A stretch of 64,000 nt of DNA, from NCBI RefSeq assembly GCF_016464015.1, contig NZ_JACDXT010000049.1, positions 123,103 through 187,102 on the forward strand, read 5' to 3'. This DNA is from Psychrobacter sp. bablab_jr014. Its GTDB lineage: Bacteria > Pseudomonadota > Gammaproteobacteria > Pseudomonadales > Moraxellaceae. Position 1 is the first letter of the stretch. Every line of letters starts with the position of its first letter. Of the stretch, positions 26,092-35,652 are shown in pieces. The notes below the pieces were generated by a model. That model did not search any database and was not told where the DNA came from. It saw only the letters and a program-made list of their open reading frames with translations. Made by a program: the position numbers and the translations under genes.

Positions 26092-27003
26092 ATGTATATT
26101 CATGTTTTAGGCTCAGCGGCGGGTGGCGGCTTCCCGCAGTGGAACTGTAATTGCGCTAACTGTCACGGCGTCCGCCAAGGCACGATTGATGCACAGACGC
26201 GCACCCAATCATCTATTGCCATCTCAGAAAACGGCATTGATTGGATTTTGTTTAACGCTTCGCCCGATATTCGCCAGCAGTTATTTGACTTTAAAGCCGC
26301 GCAGCCCGCCCGCCAGCTCAGAGACACGGGCATTAGTGCCGTGGTGTTGATGGACAGTCAGCTTGACCACACCACAGGGCTATTGACTTTACGTGAAGGC
26401 TGCCCCATCTCGGTATGGTGTACCGACATGGTGTATCAAGACCTGACCACGGGTTTTCCTATTTTTAATATGCTCAAGCACTGGAATGGCGGTCTAGCGT
26501 ACAATCAAATCGACCCAGCGCAATCCTTTAGCATCGATGGTTTTGACAATTTAGAGTTGACGCCACTTGTCATCCGCAGCTCAGCGCCGCCCTACTCGCC
26601 GCACCGCAACGACCCGCATGATGGCGACAATATTGCCTTAATCGTCAAAGACCTTACCACGCAAAAGCAGCTGTTTTACGCGCCAGGTCTTGGCAAGATT
26701 GACGATACAGTTATGAACATTATGCAGGCGTCTGATTGCGTGATGATTGATGGCACGCTGTGGACCGACAATGAAATGCAAGAATGCGGCGTCGGTACCA
26801 AGACAGGACAAGACATGGGGCATTTGCACATCAGCGGTGATGATGGCTCGCTGCATTATCTCGACCAGCTCGATGACACGCGCAAAGTATTGATTCATAT
26901 TAATAACACCAATCCAATATTAAATGAGCAATCAGAGCAAGCGGCGACCCTAAAACAGCACGGCGTTGAAGTGGCGTTCGATGGTATGCAGATAGAGCTT
27001 TAA
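26092..27003 (+). CDS. pqqB: PqqB, metallo-beta-lactamase-fold hydroxylase
   Basis: 303 residues, full length. The N-terminal [16 protein letters not shown] and LDHTTGLL metal motif are typical of PqqB, an iron-dependent oxygenase of the beta-lactamase fold that hydroxylates the diglutamate-tyrosine-derived intermediate during PQQ formation. It is 79 bp after pqqA, beyond the hairpin, and 42 bp before pqqC. Confidence 0.93.
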   Translation: MYIHVLGSAAGGGFPQWNCNCANCHGVRQGTIDAQTRTQSSIAISENGIDWILFNASPDIRQQLFDFKAAQPARQLRDTGISAVVLMDSQLDHTTGLLTLREGCPISVWCTDMVYQDLTTGFPIFNMLKHWNGGLAYNQIDPAQSFSIDGFDNLELTPLVIRSSAPPYSPHRNDPHDGDNIALIVKDLTTQKQLFYAPGLGKIDDTVMNIMQASDCVMIDGTLWTDNEMQECGVGTKTGQDMGHLHISGDDGSLHYLDQLDDTRKVLIHINNTNPILNEQSEQAATLKQHGVEVAFDGMQIEL

Positions 27004-27045
27004 GACACACGGTAAGATAAAGACAGCAATCGCAAGGTAAACATA

Positions 27046-27804
27046 ATGCAAGAACCAACCGCAGCACTCAGTCCAGAAGCGTTTGAACAAGCGATTATGG
27101 CAAAAGGTCAGTATTACCACATTCACCACCCTTTTCATATAATGATGCACGAAGGGCGCGCCACGCAGCAGCAAATCCAAGCGTGGGTCGCCAACCGCTT
27201 TTATTATCAAATCAATATCCCGCTAAAAGACGCAGCAATCATGGCGAACTGCCCCGATCAGCGCGTGCGTCAAGAGTGGATTCAGCGCATGATTGACCAA
27301 GACGGCGTGTATCCTGATGGCGGCGGGCGCGAAGCGTGGCTTGGTTTAGCAGAAGCGGTCGGTCTGACACGTGAGCAAGTCATTTCTGAAGAATTGGTTT
27401 TGCCAGGGGTGCGCTTTGCGGTCGATGCGTATGTTAACTTTGCCCGCCGTGCCACATGGCGCGAGGCGGCGAGCAGCTCTCTGACCGAGCTCTTTGCCCC
27501 GCAGATTCATCAGTCGCGCTTGGAATCATGGCCCAAGCACTATCCGTGGATTAAAGAAGAAGGCTACACCTATTTTCGCTCACGCCTTAGCCAAGCCCGC
27601 CGCGATGTTGAGCATGGTCTGACCATCACGCTTGACTCATTCAAAACGGCAGAGCAGCAAGAACGTATGCTTGAGATATTACAATTTAAGCTCGATATCT
27701 TATGGACGATCTTGGATGCCTTGAGCCTCGCCTATGTGCATGACCAAGCGCCGTACCAAAGCGTCACCAACGAGAATGTCTGGCATAAAGGATTGTTTAA
27801 ATGA
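27046..27804 (+). CDS. pqqC: PQQ synthase PqqC
   Basis: Cofactorless oxidase that carries out ring closure and the final oxidation to PQQ. 252 residues, all-helical haem-oxygenase-like fold, with [15 protein letters not shown] at residues 23-37 and [16 protein letters not shown]. The stop overlaps the pqqD start by 4 bp. Confidence 0.94.
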   Translation: MQEPTAALSPEAFEQAIMAKGQYYHIHHPFHIMMHEGRATQQQIQAWVANRFYYQINIPLKDAAIMANCPDQRVRQEWIQRMIDQDGVYPDGGGREAWLGLAEAVGLTREQVISEELVLPGVRFAVDAYVNFARRATWREAASSSLTELFAPQIHQSRLESWPKHYPWIKEEGYTYFRSRLSQARRDVEHGLTITLDSFKTAEQQERMLEILQFKLDILWTILDALSLAYVHDQAPYQSVTNENVWHKGLFK

Positions 27805-28097
27805 GTATACCTGCGAGTTTACCTGAGCTGGATCAATCGCTCGTCCCTGTATGGCGTCACGGCTACCGCTTTCAGTTTGAGCCAGCACAAGATGCCTATG
27901 TGCTCCTCTACCCTGAGGGCATGATTACGCTGAACGACAGCGCCAGCATCATCGGTCAACAGATTGACGGTCACGCATCGATTGCCGATATCATTAAAAA
28001 GATAAAAGCGATGTTCGGCGATGTGCCTGAGATTGAGCAAGATATTATTGAATACATGCTGGTCGCCCAGCGTGAACATTGGATTGAACTGGTATGA
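27801..28097 (+). CDS. pqqD: PqqD peptide chaperone
   Basis: 98 residues; RRE-fold protein that binds PqqA and presents it to the radical-SAM enzyme PqqE. The family segment [21 protein letters not shown] is intact. It overlaps pqqC and pqqE by 4 bp each, consistent with coupled production of the PqqD-PqqE complex. Confidence 0.93.
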   Translation: MSIPASLPELDQSLVPVWRHGYRFQFEPAQDAYVLLYPEGMITLNDSASIIGQQIDGHASIADIIKKIKAMFGDVPEIEQDIIEYMLVAQREHWIELV

Positions 28098-29245
28098 CTG
28101 CACCTGCTGGGCTGCCCTTATGGTTACTTGCGGAGCTGACCTATCGTTGCCCGCTGCAATGCCCGTATTGCTCAAACCCCATTGACTATGCGCGCTATAA
28201 AGACGAGCTGACGACCGAAGAATGGTGCGCGGTGTTCGACGAGGCGCGGCAGCTGGGCGCGGTGCAGTTGGGCTTTTCTGGTGGTGAGCCATTGGTGCGC
28301 CAAGACTTAGAAACACTGGTCGCCTACGCGCACCAAAAGGGCTTTTATACCAACCTCATCACCTCAGGCATGGGACTGACCGAAGCACGCATTGCCAGTT
28401 TAAAAGATGCAGGCTTGCAGCATATTCAAATCAGCTTTCAAGCCAGCGACCCTGTAGTGAATAATCTCTTAGCGGGTTCAAAGCATGCCTTTGAACAAAA
28501 ATATGAGATGTCGCGATTGGTTAAAAAGTACGACTACCCGATGGTGCTAAACTTTGTGATTCATCGGCAAAACATTGACCAAATCGACAAAATCATTGAG
28601 CTGTGCTTAGAATTAGAAGCCGACACGGTGGAACTGGCAATCTGCCAATTTTATGGCTGGGCGTTTGAAAATGTCGAAGGTCTACTTCCGACCAAAGAAC
28701 AAGTCGTGCGCGCCGAGCGTATCACCAATGAATATCGCAAAAAAATCGCCGAGCTGGGTATTAAATGCAAATTGATTTTTGTCGTCCCTGATTATTACGA
28801 AGAGCGCCCAAAAGCCTGTATGGATGGTTGGGGCAAGATTTTCTTGACCGTCGCGCCTGATGGCACCGCGTTGCCCTGTCATGCCGCAAGACAGCTACCG
28901 ATAGCATTTCCGAACGTCAAGCAAACACCGCTAAAAGACATCTGGTATGACTCGGCGAGCTTTAATCAGTATCGCGGTGATACGTGGATGCCTGAGATGT
29001 GCCAAAGCTGTCCTGATAAAGAACGCGATTATGGCGGCTGCCGCTGCCAAGCGTTTATGCTGACAGGCGACGCCAAAAACGCCGACCCTGTGTGCGGCAA
29101 ATCGCCTTATCATTATTTAATTGAAGAGGCGCGCATCAATAGTAAAACGCCCGTCGCCTTTGAAGACTTACGCTTTAGGAACCCCAAAAACTCCAAACTG
29201 CTCAGCAAAGAGGCGCGCATCCCAACGCAGACGGTGACAGAATGA
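28094..29245 (+). CDS. pqqE: PqqE radical-SAM enzyme
   Basis: 383 residues; forms the carbon-carbon bond between Glu and Tyr of PqqA. The radical-SAM cluster motif is CPLQCPYC near residues 18-25; the C-terminal SPASM auxiliary-cluster cysteines are in [23 protein letters not shown] and PVCGKSP. It overlaps the following dipeptidase gene by 4 bp. Confidence 0.94.
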   Translation: MTAPAGLPLWLLAELTYRCPLQCPYCSNPIDYARYKDELTTEEWCAVFDEARQLGAVQLGFSGGEPLVRQDLETLVAYAHQKGFYTNLITSGMGLTEARIASLKDAGLQHIQISFQASDPVVNNLLAGSKHAFEQKYEMSRLVKKYDYPMVLNFVIHRQNIDQIDKIIELCLELEADTVELAICQFYGWAFENVEGLLPTKEQVVRAERITNEYRKKIAELGIKCKLIFVVPDYYEERPKACMDGWGKIFLTVAPDGTALPCHAARQLPIAFPNVKQTPLKDIWYDSASFNQYRGDTWMPEMCQSCPDKERDYGGCRCQAFMLTGDAKNADPVCGKSPYHYLIEEARINSKTPVAFEDLRFRNPKNSKLLSKEARIPTQTVTE

Positions 29246-30303
29246 ATAAAGCGACCATGACCCAGCCTATAGTCTTTGATGGACACAATGATTTATTGAC
29301 CCGCCTTTGGCTCAGCGCAGCGGCTGACCCTGTGCATGATTTTATTTACGGCACGCTGCCTGGGCATTTAGATTTGCAGCGCTGCCAGCAAGCGGGCTGG
29401 CTCGGCGGACTGTTTTCTATCTTTTTACCGCCTTATGGTTATGTAAAAAATAACCATCCTGACAAGTTGGCCAATCAGTCAAATACAGACTTTACGCCAC
29501 AAGAAATCGTCGATATTTGCGGCGCGCAATTACAGCTTGCTCAAGCATTGCAAGCGCAATCAGACGGGCAAATTCAGATTTGTACCTCGGTCGCACAAAT
29601 CAAACAATGTCAGAAAAACCATCAACTGGCCATCGTGCTGCATGTCGAAGGCGCGGAGTTTTTGGCGATTCAGCCTGATTTATTAGACACGTTTTATGCG
29701 GCAGGGCTGCGAAGCATCGGTCCACTTTGGAATCGAAAAAGTCTGTTTGGTGATGGTCTAAACGCGGCTTTTCCGCATTCGCCCGATACAGGCTCGGGAC
29801 TTACCGAGGCTGGCAAAGACCTTGTGGTGACTTGTGCCAAAAAGGGCATGGTCATTGATGTGTCACACATGAATGAGCGCGCCTTTTGGGACACGCTTGA
29901 GATTACAAATCAGCCGATTATCGCAACCCACTCCAACGCGCACGCCTTATGCCCGCAGGCGCGAAACCTGACCGACCAGCAGTTGAGCGCCATTAAAGCA
30001 AGTGGCGGCATGGTTGGCGTGAACTTTGACGTCGCATTTTTACGCGCCGATGGGCAGCGCAATATACAGACGTCCCTTGATGTCATCATTGACCATCTGG
30101 CTTATTTGCTTGAGCAGTTGGGCGATGACCACGTGGGCTTTGGCTCAGACTTTGACGGTTGTCTATTGCCTGAGCCACTTAGCGATGTACGTGATATGGA
30201 TAAGCTGATTACGCGCATGCAGCAGCGCAATTTTTCTAAGGCGCTCATTAACAAGATAGCCTCAGAAAATTGGTTTAGGGTGTTAGATGAGATATGGCAC
30301 TAA
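29242..30303 (+). CDS. M19 membrane-dipeptidase-family Zn peptidase in the pqq operon
   Basis: 353 residues, renal-dipeptidase family. Zn ligands are visible: the HxD of [12 protein letters not shown] at residues 12-23, Glu of LHVEGAEFL, His of ATHSNAHAL, and SDFDG near residues 296-300. No signal peptide, so it is cytoplasmic. It is fused into the operon by a 4-bp overlap with pqqE. No PqqF or PqqG protease is visible, so this enzyme is a candidate for trimming the cross-linked peptide to free Glu-Tyr; this is inference from position. Confidence 0.85.
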   Translation: MNKATMTQPIVFDGHNDLLTRLWLSAAADPVHDFIYGTLPGHLDLQRCQQAGWLGGLFSIFLPPYGYVKNNHPDKLANQSNTDFTPQEIVDICGAQLQLAQALQAQSDGQIQICTSVAQIKQCQKNHQLAIVLHVEGAEFLAIQPDLLDTFYAAGLRSIGPLWNRKSLFGDGLNAAFPHSPDTGSGLTEAGKDLVVTCAKKGMVIDVSHMNERAFWDTLEITNQPIIATHSNAHALCPQARNLTDQQLSAIKASGGMVGVNFDVAFLRADGQRNIQTSLDVIIDHLAYLLEQLGDDHVGFGSDFDGCLLPEPLSDVRDMDKLITRMQQRNFSKALINKIASENWFRVLDEIWH

Positions 30304-30887
30304 CCCATCATGTGACTGAATAATATCCATGCACCGATAATGATCAGCATGACGCCACCAAGCATCTCGGCGCGATGACCAATCAGCGTGCCAAGCGCCC
30401 TGCCCAGCATCACCCCAATCGTCACCATCATTGCGGTCGCCAAACCAATAAGCGCCGCCGCAACAAAGATATTGACATCAATAAAGGCCAGACTGATACC
30501 AATCGCCATCGCGTCAATGCTGGTGCCTAGTGCAGTAAGCATGATTTTTACCACAGACATTTTCGCAGGCTTATCACCTGCATCCTCGTCATCATCGTCT
30601 GACTGAAAACTTTCAAAAAGCATATAAGCGCCAAGGCCTGCCAAAATAATAAAGGCGACCCAGTGATCCCAGCGCTCGACAAAGGCGGCATCGATAAAAT
30701 AAGTGGTGGAGCGTCCAATCAACCAGCCAACCAGCGGCGTGATGGCTTCGACAATACCAAAGATAAGTCCCAGACGTAGGGCTTGAGTAAAACGCGGATT
30801 TTTGAGATTTGCCCCTTTACCAATCGCGACCGAAAAGGCATCGGTGGACATAGAAAAGGCAAGTAACAGAAGGGCTATTGGGTTCAT
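30300..30887 (-). CDS. mntP: Manganese efflux pump MntP
   Basis: Inner-membrane Mn2+ exporter, 195 residues, six hydrophobic segments, with the conserved acidic motifs STDAFSVAIGKG and GTSIDAMAIGISLAF. I start at MNPIALL (30887); the longer frame to 30998 would be the riboswitch leader translated in phase. A highly charged DDDDEDAGDK loop separates the two repeats. Its stop overlaps the dipeptidase stop on the other strand by 3 bp. Mn-dependent control by the upstream riboswitch is expected. Confidence 0.92.
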   Translation of the reverse strand: MNPIALLLLAFSMSTDAFSVAIGKGANLKNPRFTQALRLGLIFGIVEAITPLVGWLIGRSTTYFIDAAFVERWDHWVAFIILAGLGAYMLFESFQSDDDDEDAGDKPAKMSVVKIMLTALGTSIDAMAIGISLAFIDVNIFVAAALIGLATAMMVTIGVMLGRALGTLIGHRAEMLGGVMLIIIGAWILFSHMMG

Positions 30888-30954
30888 GCAAAACAGTCTC
30901 GGGTCGAGTATAGAGTCCACGACATACCCACACCCTCGACCTCTAGTGTGTATA

Positions 30955-31072
30955 TATCGATGGTCTCGCCAACCGAGTCGGTGTCCGCACCATGGCATGT
31001 GGCCAAATATGTTGATACGAACGCTTTTGTTGTTTTATCTCGCTAACAAAAGCAGGCTACTCCCCAAAGAGG
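30955..31072 (-). promoter_or_regulatory. yybP-ykoY (manganese) riboswitch leader of mntP
   Basis: Read on the minus strand: GGGGAGTAGCC (31065-31055), a 9-bp hairpin GCTTTTGTT/AACAAAAGC, then ATCAACATATTTGGCC, small stems GGTG/CACC and CCGA/TTGG, and a closing GCGAGACC (30969-30962). These blocks and their order match the Mn-sensing yybP-ykoY class that precedes mntP in enterobacteria. The 70 bp to the mntP start contain a further GTCGAG/CTCGAC stem that could be the expression platform. Confidence 0.8.
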
Positions 31073-31129
31073 GCTTTAGAGTAACATTGATAAAATATAA
31101 GTCAATAAGAAAATGCGATAAAAATAAAA

Positions 31130-31531
31130 CTAACGTGGTTTATTCAGCCAGTGCGTGGTCACGCTACGCCCATCCAGCAGCCCTGCTTCAGCGAGCAAAA
31201 ACGCCCCTGTACATACCGATAAAACCAATTCTACTGCTTTAGCCTGCTTGGCAATCCAATCAATAATAACAGGATTGTGAATCTCAATATTTTTAGCGCC
31301 ATGGCCACCAGGAATCACTAGGACATCTAAAGGTGGGTGGTTATGAATATCATAACTTGGAATAATAGTTAAGTCATTCCTCGCTATAATCGGAGCCTGC
31401 CATTCTGCGATAGTTACCACATTAAAGTGCGCGGCATCTTCGCCATTTTCTACTAAAGAAAAGACTTCAAAAGGCCCAGCGAAGTCCAGCACCTCCACCT
31501 CATCGAACAGTAATATGCCAACCGTACGCAT
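31130..31531 (-). pseudogene. DJ-1/PfpI-family protein, C-terminally truncated
   Basis: 133 residues. The N-terminal half of a glutamine-amidotransferase-like fold is clear: VGILLFDEVEVLDFAGPFEVF, VIPGGHGA and the nucleophile elbow SVCTGAFLLAEAGLLDG with its Cys. Relatives of this group are about 190-230 residues and continue well past TTHW; here a stop follows after only five residues, 58 bp before the riboswitch. It is either a broken gene or an unusually short variant. Confidence 0.7.
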
Positions 31532-31693
31532 AAAATCTCCTTATTTTATTGCCTGTAAATAATATGCCAATTAAGAATATTAACGTAATAAAAAACAGCA
31601 TAAACAATAGGCAAATCAGATTGCGCTACTTATTTATGCTGCTTGTGTTCAATAACGACCACGCTATATCGTTAGCAACCTACAAGTACAAAC

Positions 31694-32758
31694 TTATAGA
31701 TTGGGGTTGACGATAATTTTCACTGCCGATTCGTTATTATGAATCAATCTCTCAAAACCTTCTGAAATTAAGTCGTCCAGCTGAATACGCTGGGTAATAA
31801 ATGGTTCTAAATTAACCAAACCTTGCTCAACCAGCTCGATGGTATCGCGGTGATTGTTGACATAGCCAATCGTGCCGCGTACGTCCAGCTCTTTCATGAC
31901 CACGCTGTGTACGCTGATAGATGCTGGGTGACTCCAGATAGAAACGATGACCACCACGCCCGCAGGCTTGGTCAACTCAACGAGAGAGTCCAGTACTTTA
32001 TTGACACTACTACATTCAAAGGCAACGTCAACACCGCGACCTTCGGTGATTTTCATGACTTCTTCTTTTAAGTCCACTTCGGTAGGGTCAAGGATATAAT
32101 CTGCCACCCCACTCTCATGGGCTTTGTCTTTACGTGCCTTACTCAGCTCAGTCAAGATGACAGTCAGGCCTTTGGCTTTAAGCACAGACGATAGCAACAG
32201 CCCAATAGGCCCGCCACCGCCGACCAACGCGACATCGCCTTCTTTTGCACCACTGCGGACAAAGGCATGATAACCAACAGCCAGCGGCTCAATCAATGCG
32301 GCTTGGTCAAGCGGAATGTCATTTGAAATGGGATGCACCCAGCGGCGTTTTACAGCGATTTTTTCTGACAGACCACCACCACGACCACCCAACCCGATAA
32401 AGTTCATATTTTCGGACAAATGATAGTTATTACCTTCATCAGTCGGTACGTCATCGGCGATGATATACGGCTCAACCACGACATGCTGACCGACTTCAAT
32501 ATCATCAACACCTTCGCCCACTTCATAGACGACGCCTGAAAACTCGTGACCCATAGTGATAGGCGCAGACTCACCTGAGATAGGATGGGGATGCCCACAA
32601 GGCGGGATAAAAATAGGCCCTTCCATAAACTCATGTAAATCAGTGCCACAAATACCGCACCATGCCACGTCAATACCTACTGTGCCAGGCTCGACTTTTG
32701 GCTCAGGAATGTCCTCGATTCGGATGTCCTTTTTGTCATAAAAACGTGCCGCTTTCAT
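31694..32758 (-). CDS. (R,R)-2,3-butanediol dehydrogenase-like MDR enzyme
   Basis: 354 residues; oxidises vicinal diols such as butanediol or reduces acetoin. Catalytic Zn site: WCGICGTDLHEF and MGHEFSGVVYEVG with VEP; NAD fold VGGGGPIGLL. The four structural-Zn cysteines of many family members are not present in the EPYIIADDVPTDEG region, as in Bacillus BdhA-type enzymes. Single gene; RBS and promoter face the region before mmuM. Confidence 0.85.
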   Translation of the reverse strand: MKAARFYDKKDIRIEDIPEPKVEPGTVGIDVAWCGICGTDLHEFMEGPIFIPPCGHPHPISGESAPITMGHEFSGVVYEVGEGVDDIEVGQHVVVEPYIIADDVPTDEGNNYHLSENMNFIGLGGRGGGLSEKIAVKRRWVHPISNDIPLDQAALIEPLAVGYHAFVRSGAKEGDVALVGGGGPIGLLLSSVLKAKGLTVILTELSKARKDKAHESGVADYILDPTEVDLKEEVMKITEGRGVDVAFECSSVNKVLDSLVELTKPAGVVVIVSIWSHPASISVHSVVMKELDVRGTIGYVNNHRDTIELVEQGLVNLEPFITQRIQLDDLISEGFERLIHNNESAVKIIVNPNL

Positions 32759-33127
32759 ATTTCGCTCCTTAAATTATCATTGTTTTACTATGTCAGTATT
32801 GTCAGTATTTCACTGAGTCACGCCTTAGTATGATGCCCAAATACAATTTTTGCTGTCAATGTGTTAAACGTCTGGCTCACAGACTTTATTGTTAAAGGAT
32901 AAACAAAAGTTATCCATTAATACGATTGACAGTCTTACTTATATCGGCGCATTTATGGTGCGATTGCGTTGTATGAATGCCGCTTCTTGCGTTTTGGTGG
33001 ATTTGTATTTCCAAAGTTTCGGTTGCATCGCTTGCTTATTACGCCTAGTATTGCCCCACTTTTTATCTTTGGTCAGTAGGCTATAGGCCACCTAGAGTCC
33101 ATTATTTTTTTGAAAATAGGAGTTGCT
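32759..33127. other. Divergent promoter region bdhA-like / mmuM-like
   Basis: No gene supported. Between divergent transcription units it holds a direct repeat GTCAGTATT (two copies, 32792-32809) just upstream of the dehydrogenase, and AGGAG before the methyltransferase. A 65-codon frame at 32889-33086 has no ribosome site or recognisable content. Confidence 0.5.
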
Positions 33128-34051
33128 ATGACAACACAATCGGTCACTATCATTGATGGCGGTATGGGACGTGAGCTGGCAAAGCGTGGCGCACCGTTTC
33201 GTCAGCCTGAATGGTCGGCACTTGCCATGATAGAAGCGCCTGAAACCGTGCGTGATGTGCATCGCGCTTTTTTGCAAGCGGGCGCTTCGGTCATTACCAC
33301 CAATAGCTATGCCCTTGTGCCGTTTCATATTGGACAAGAACGCTTTGAAGCGAATGCACAGGATTTGGCCGTTTCTGCGGGACAAATGGCACGTGCCGCC
33401 GTTGAGCTTGAAGGCAACACCGCACGCGTGGCAGGCTCTATTCCGCCATTGTTTGGCTCGTATCGCGCTGACTTATTCGACGCTGAGCACGTTGAAGATA
33501 TCGCAACTCCGCTGATTCAGGGCTTATCGCCTTATATTGACTTGTGGCTTATTGAGACGCAAAGTCTGATTGCTGAGTCGCTCGCAACACGCCAGCTTAT
33601 TCAAACCTTAGATAAAGAAGACAAACCTGTATGGGTCTCTTTTACCCTTGAGGACGATGAAAATCTTGATGTGCCGCGTTTGCGCTCAGGTGAGACGGTA
33701 GCGGAGGCAATCACTGCCCTTGCCGATGCCAATGTGGCGTCTATTTTGTTTAATTGCTGTCAGCCAGAGGTCATTGATGCCGCGCTCGCGGTAGCAAAAG
33801 ACACACTTGCAGACAAAGGCGCAAATACCATTCAGCTTGGGGCTTATGCCAATGCGTTTCCGCCACAGACCAAAGAAGCCACCGCCAATGATGGGCTGGA
33901 TGAGGTACGTGACGATTTAACCCCGCCTACCTACTTAAACTGGGCAACACAGTGGCAAACGCAAGGCGCGTCATTAATCGGTGGCTGCTGTGGTATTGGC
34001 CCTGAGCATATTGAGGTGCTAAGCCAGCACTTTGCCGCGAATGCGCGCTAA
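33128..34051 (+). CDS. mmuM: Homocysteine S-methyltransferase
   Basis: Zn enzyme that methylates homocysteine from S-methylmethionine or a related donor. 307 residues from the ATG at 33128, chosen for AGGAG six bases upstream. The Zn cysteines are in FNCCQPE and LIGGCCGIGPEH; the start is DGGMGRELAKRGA. The adjacent permease 16 bp downstream suggests uptake of the methyl donor or an amino acid. Confidence 0.88.
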   Translation: MTTQSVTIIDGGMGRELAKRGAPFRQPEWSALAMIEAPETVRDVHRAFLQAGASVITTNSYALVPFHIGQERFEANAQDLAVSAGQMARAAVELEGNTARVAGSIPPLFGSYRADLFDAEHVEDIATPLIQGLSPYIDLWLIETQSLIAESLATRQLIQTLDKEDKPVWVSFTLEDDENLDVPRLRSGETVAEAITALADANVASILFNCCQPEVIDAALAVAKDTLADKGANTIQLGAYANAFPPQTKEATANDGLDEVRDDLTPPTYLNWATQWQTQGASLIGGCCGIGPEHIEVLSQHFAANAR

Positions 34052-34067
34052 GGCAGACGGTCATACC

Positions 34068-35405
34068 ATGCAAAGTGTACAAAAAATTGGATTAACCACG
34101 CTCGCCGCCTTGGTATTCAGCTCGATGGTGGGTGCTGGGGTCTTTAGTTTGCCGCAAAATATGGCGGAAGTGGCGGGTGTCGATGCCATCATCACCGCAT
34201 GGCTGATTACAGGTGTGGGGATTTTATTCCTCGCAGGCTGTTTTTTGCATTTATCACGTTTAAAGCCTGAGCTGGACGGTGGTATTTATACGTATGCTAA
34301 AACAGGCTTTGGCGACTTGGCGGGGTTTTTCTCAGCGTGGGGCTATTGGCTGTGTGCCACTATCGGCGTGGTGGGCTATTTGGTCGTGGCGTTTGCCGCT
34401 ATTGGCAGCTTTGTCGATACAGAAAACGCCGTTATCTTTGGTGAAGGCAACACGTTATGGGCGCTGCTGGGTGAATCGGTCATTTTGTGGCTGGTGCATT
34501 ACTTGGTACTACGCGGCATGCAGCAAGCGGCATTTATTAATTTGCTCGCCACCTTAGCCAAAAGCTTACCGCTGATTGCCTTTATTGTTTTTGCTTATTA
34601 TAGCTTTGACTTACAAACCTTTAATACCGACCGTACAGGTGCCAGTCTTGAGACGCCCTTTATGGAGCAGGTCAAAAACTCCATGCTCATTACGCTGTGG
34701 GTATTTACGGGTATTGAAGGGGCGATTGTTTTATCTCTGCGCGCCAAAAAACGCGCTGATATCGGTCGCGCTACTTATATGGGCGTGCTGTTTGCGTTGA
34801 TACTGTACATTGGTATTACGCTTTTGTCGCTTGGGGTGATGAGCCGTGCGGATGTGGCAGCGCTCAGCAATCCGTCTATGGCAGGTATCATGACGCAGAT
34901 GACAGGCAGTTTTGGCAAATGGGGCATCAGCCTTGGTCTGATTGTTTCTGTACTGGCGTCTTATCTGAGCTGGATTATCTATTCAGCAGAAGTACCTTAC
35001 ACGGCAGCTAAATACCATGCGTTCCCGCGCATTTTTACCAAACAAAATGCGCAAGGCACGCCGACAGCCTCGCTGGCATTGACCAGTGTGACGGTGCAAG
35101 TCTGTTTGTTAATGATTTATCTGACAGGCGAAGGCTACAACACCTTAGTGCTGATTTCAACCTCGATGATTTTGATTCCTTACTTTTTGGTCGGTGCATA
35201 TTTAGTAAAGGTTGCCTTTAGCCAAAACGAGCGCTGGTATATCAAAGCGACAGGCTTGGGCGCGAGCGTCTATGGCGCATGGCTGATTTATGCCGCAGGT
35301 GTGGACAATCTGTTCTTGTCCCTACTCCTTTATATTCCTGGCTTGGCCATTTATTTTTATAGTCGCTATCAAGCCCGCCAGCAAGAGTTACAGCAGCCAT
35401 CGTAA
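34068..35405 (+). CDS. APC-superfamily amino-acid permease (arginine/ornithine antiporter type)
   Basis: 445 residues, about 12 membrane helices. SSMVGAGVFSLPQNMAEVAG and KPELDGGIYTYAKTGFGDL are typical of the basic amino-acid/polyamine antiporter family (ArcD-like). I start at MQSVQKIG (34068). Substrate is uncertain: pairing with mmuM suggests S-methylmethionine, family membership suggests Arg, Orn or Lys, and the lysine-degradation cluster follows immediately on the other strand. Confidence 0.8.
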   Translation: MQSVQKIGLTTLAALVFSSMVGAGVFSLPQNMAEVAGVDAIITAWLITGVGILFLAGCFLHLSRLKPELDGGIYTYAKTGFGDLAGFFSAWGYWLCATIGVVGYLVVAFAAIGSFVDTENAVIFGEGNTLWALLGESVILWLVHYLVLRGMQQAAFINLLATLAKSLPLIAFIVFAYYSFDLQTFNTDRTGASLETPFMEQVKNSMLITLWVFTGIEGAIVLSLRAKKRADIGRATYMGVLFALILYIGITLLSLGVMSRADVAALSNPSMAGIMTQMTGSFGKWGISLGLIVSVLASYLSWIIYSAEVPYTAAKYHAFPRIFTKQNAQGTPTASLALTSVTVQVCLLMIYLTGEGYNTLVLISTSMILIPYFLVGAYLVKVAFSQNERWYIKATGLGASVYGAWLIYAAGVDNLFLSLLLYIPGLAIYFYSRYQARQQELQQPS

Positions 35406-35435
35406 AACATGCTCTAAAGCCCTATTAAAGATAAG

Positions 35436-35472
35436 AAAAGCGCGCTATCGTCATGATGGCGCGCTTTTTTTT
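35436..35472 (+). terminator. Terminator after the permease gene
   Basis: AAAAGCGCGC and GCGCGCTTTT close a hairpin with an inner ATC/GAT stem, followed by further T. It ends the mmuM-permease unit. Confidence 0.85.
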
Positions 35473-35517
35473 GCAAAGTATTCAAAGGTAATTTTAAAAT
35501 ATATAAAAATAGGGAGA

Positions 35518-35600
35518 GTACAGTGAGATTAAACACTATTTTTCGCAGCCTCTGGAGACGAAGTCACAGCAAGCAAGAAAAATAGTGTTTAATCGAGCGC
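35518..35600. repeat. Hairpin repeat, copy 2
   Basis: Second copy of the repeat at 14114-14196, about 85-90 percent identical over 83 bp by eye. The perfect stem is 17 bp here (35527-35543 with 35578-35594). It lies between the convergent permease and amaA genes, a usual niche for palindromic repeats. Confidence 0.8.
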
Positions 35601-35652
35601 ACCTATCATGTCATATTTTTTATTCGGTGTTGACTATATATTTAATCAGCTA

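Noticed and set aside
30888..30998. N-terminal extension of MntP
   Set aside because: Falls in the riboswitch leader; the family starts at MNPIALL.
32889..33086. 65-codon plus frame upstream of mmuM
   Set aside because: No ribosome-binding site, Leu/Cys-rich random composition, lies in a divergent promoter region.
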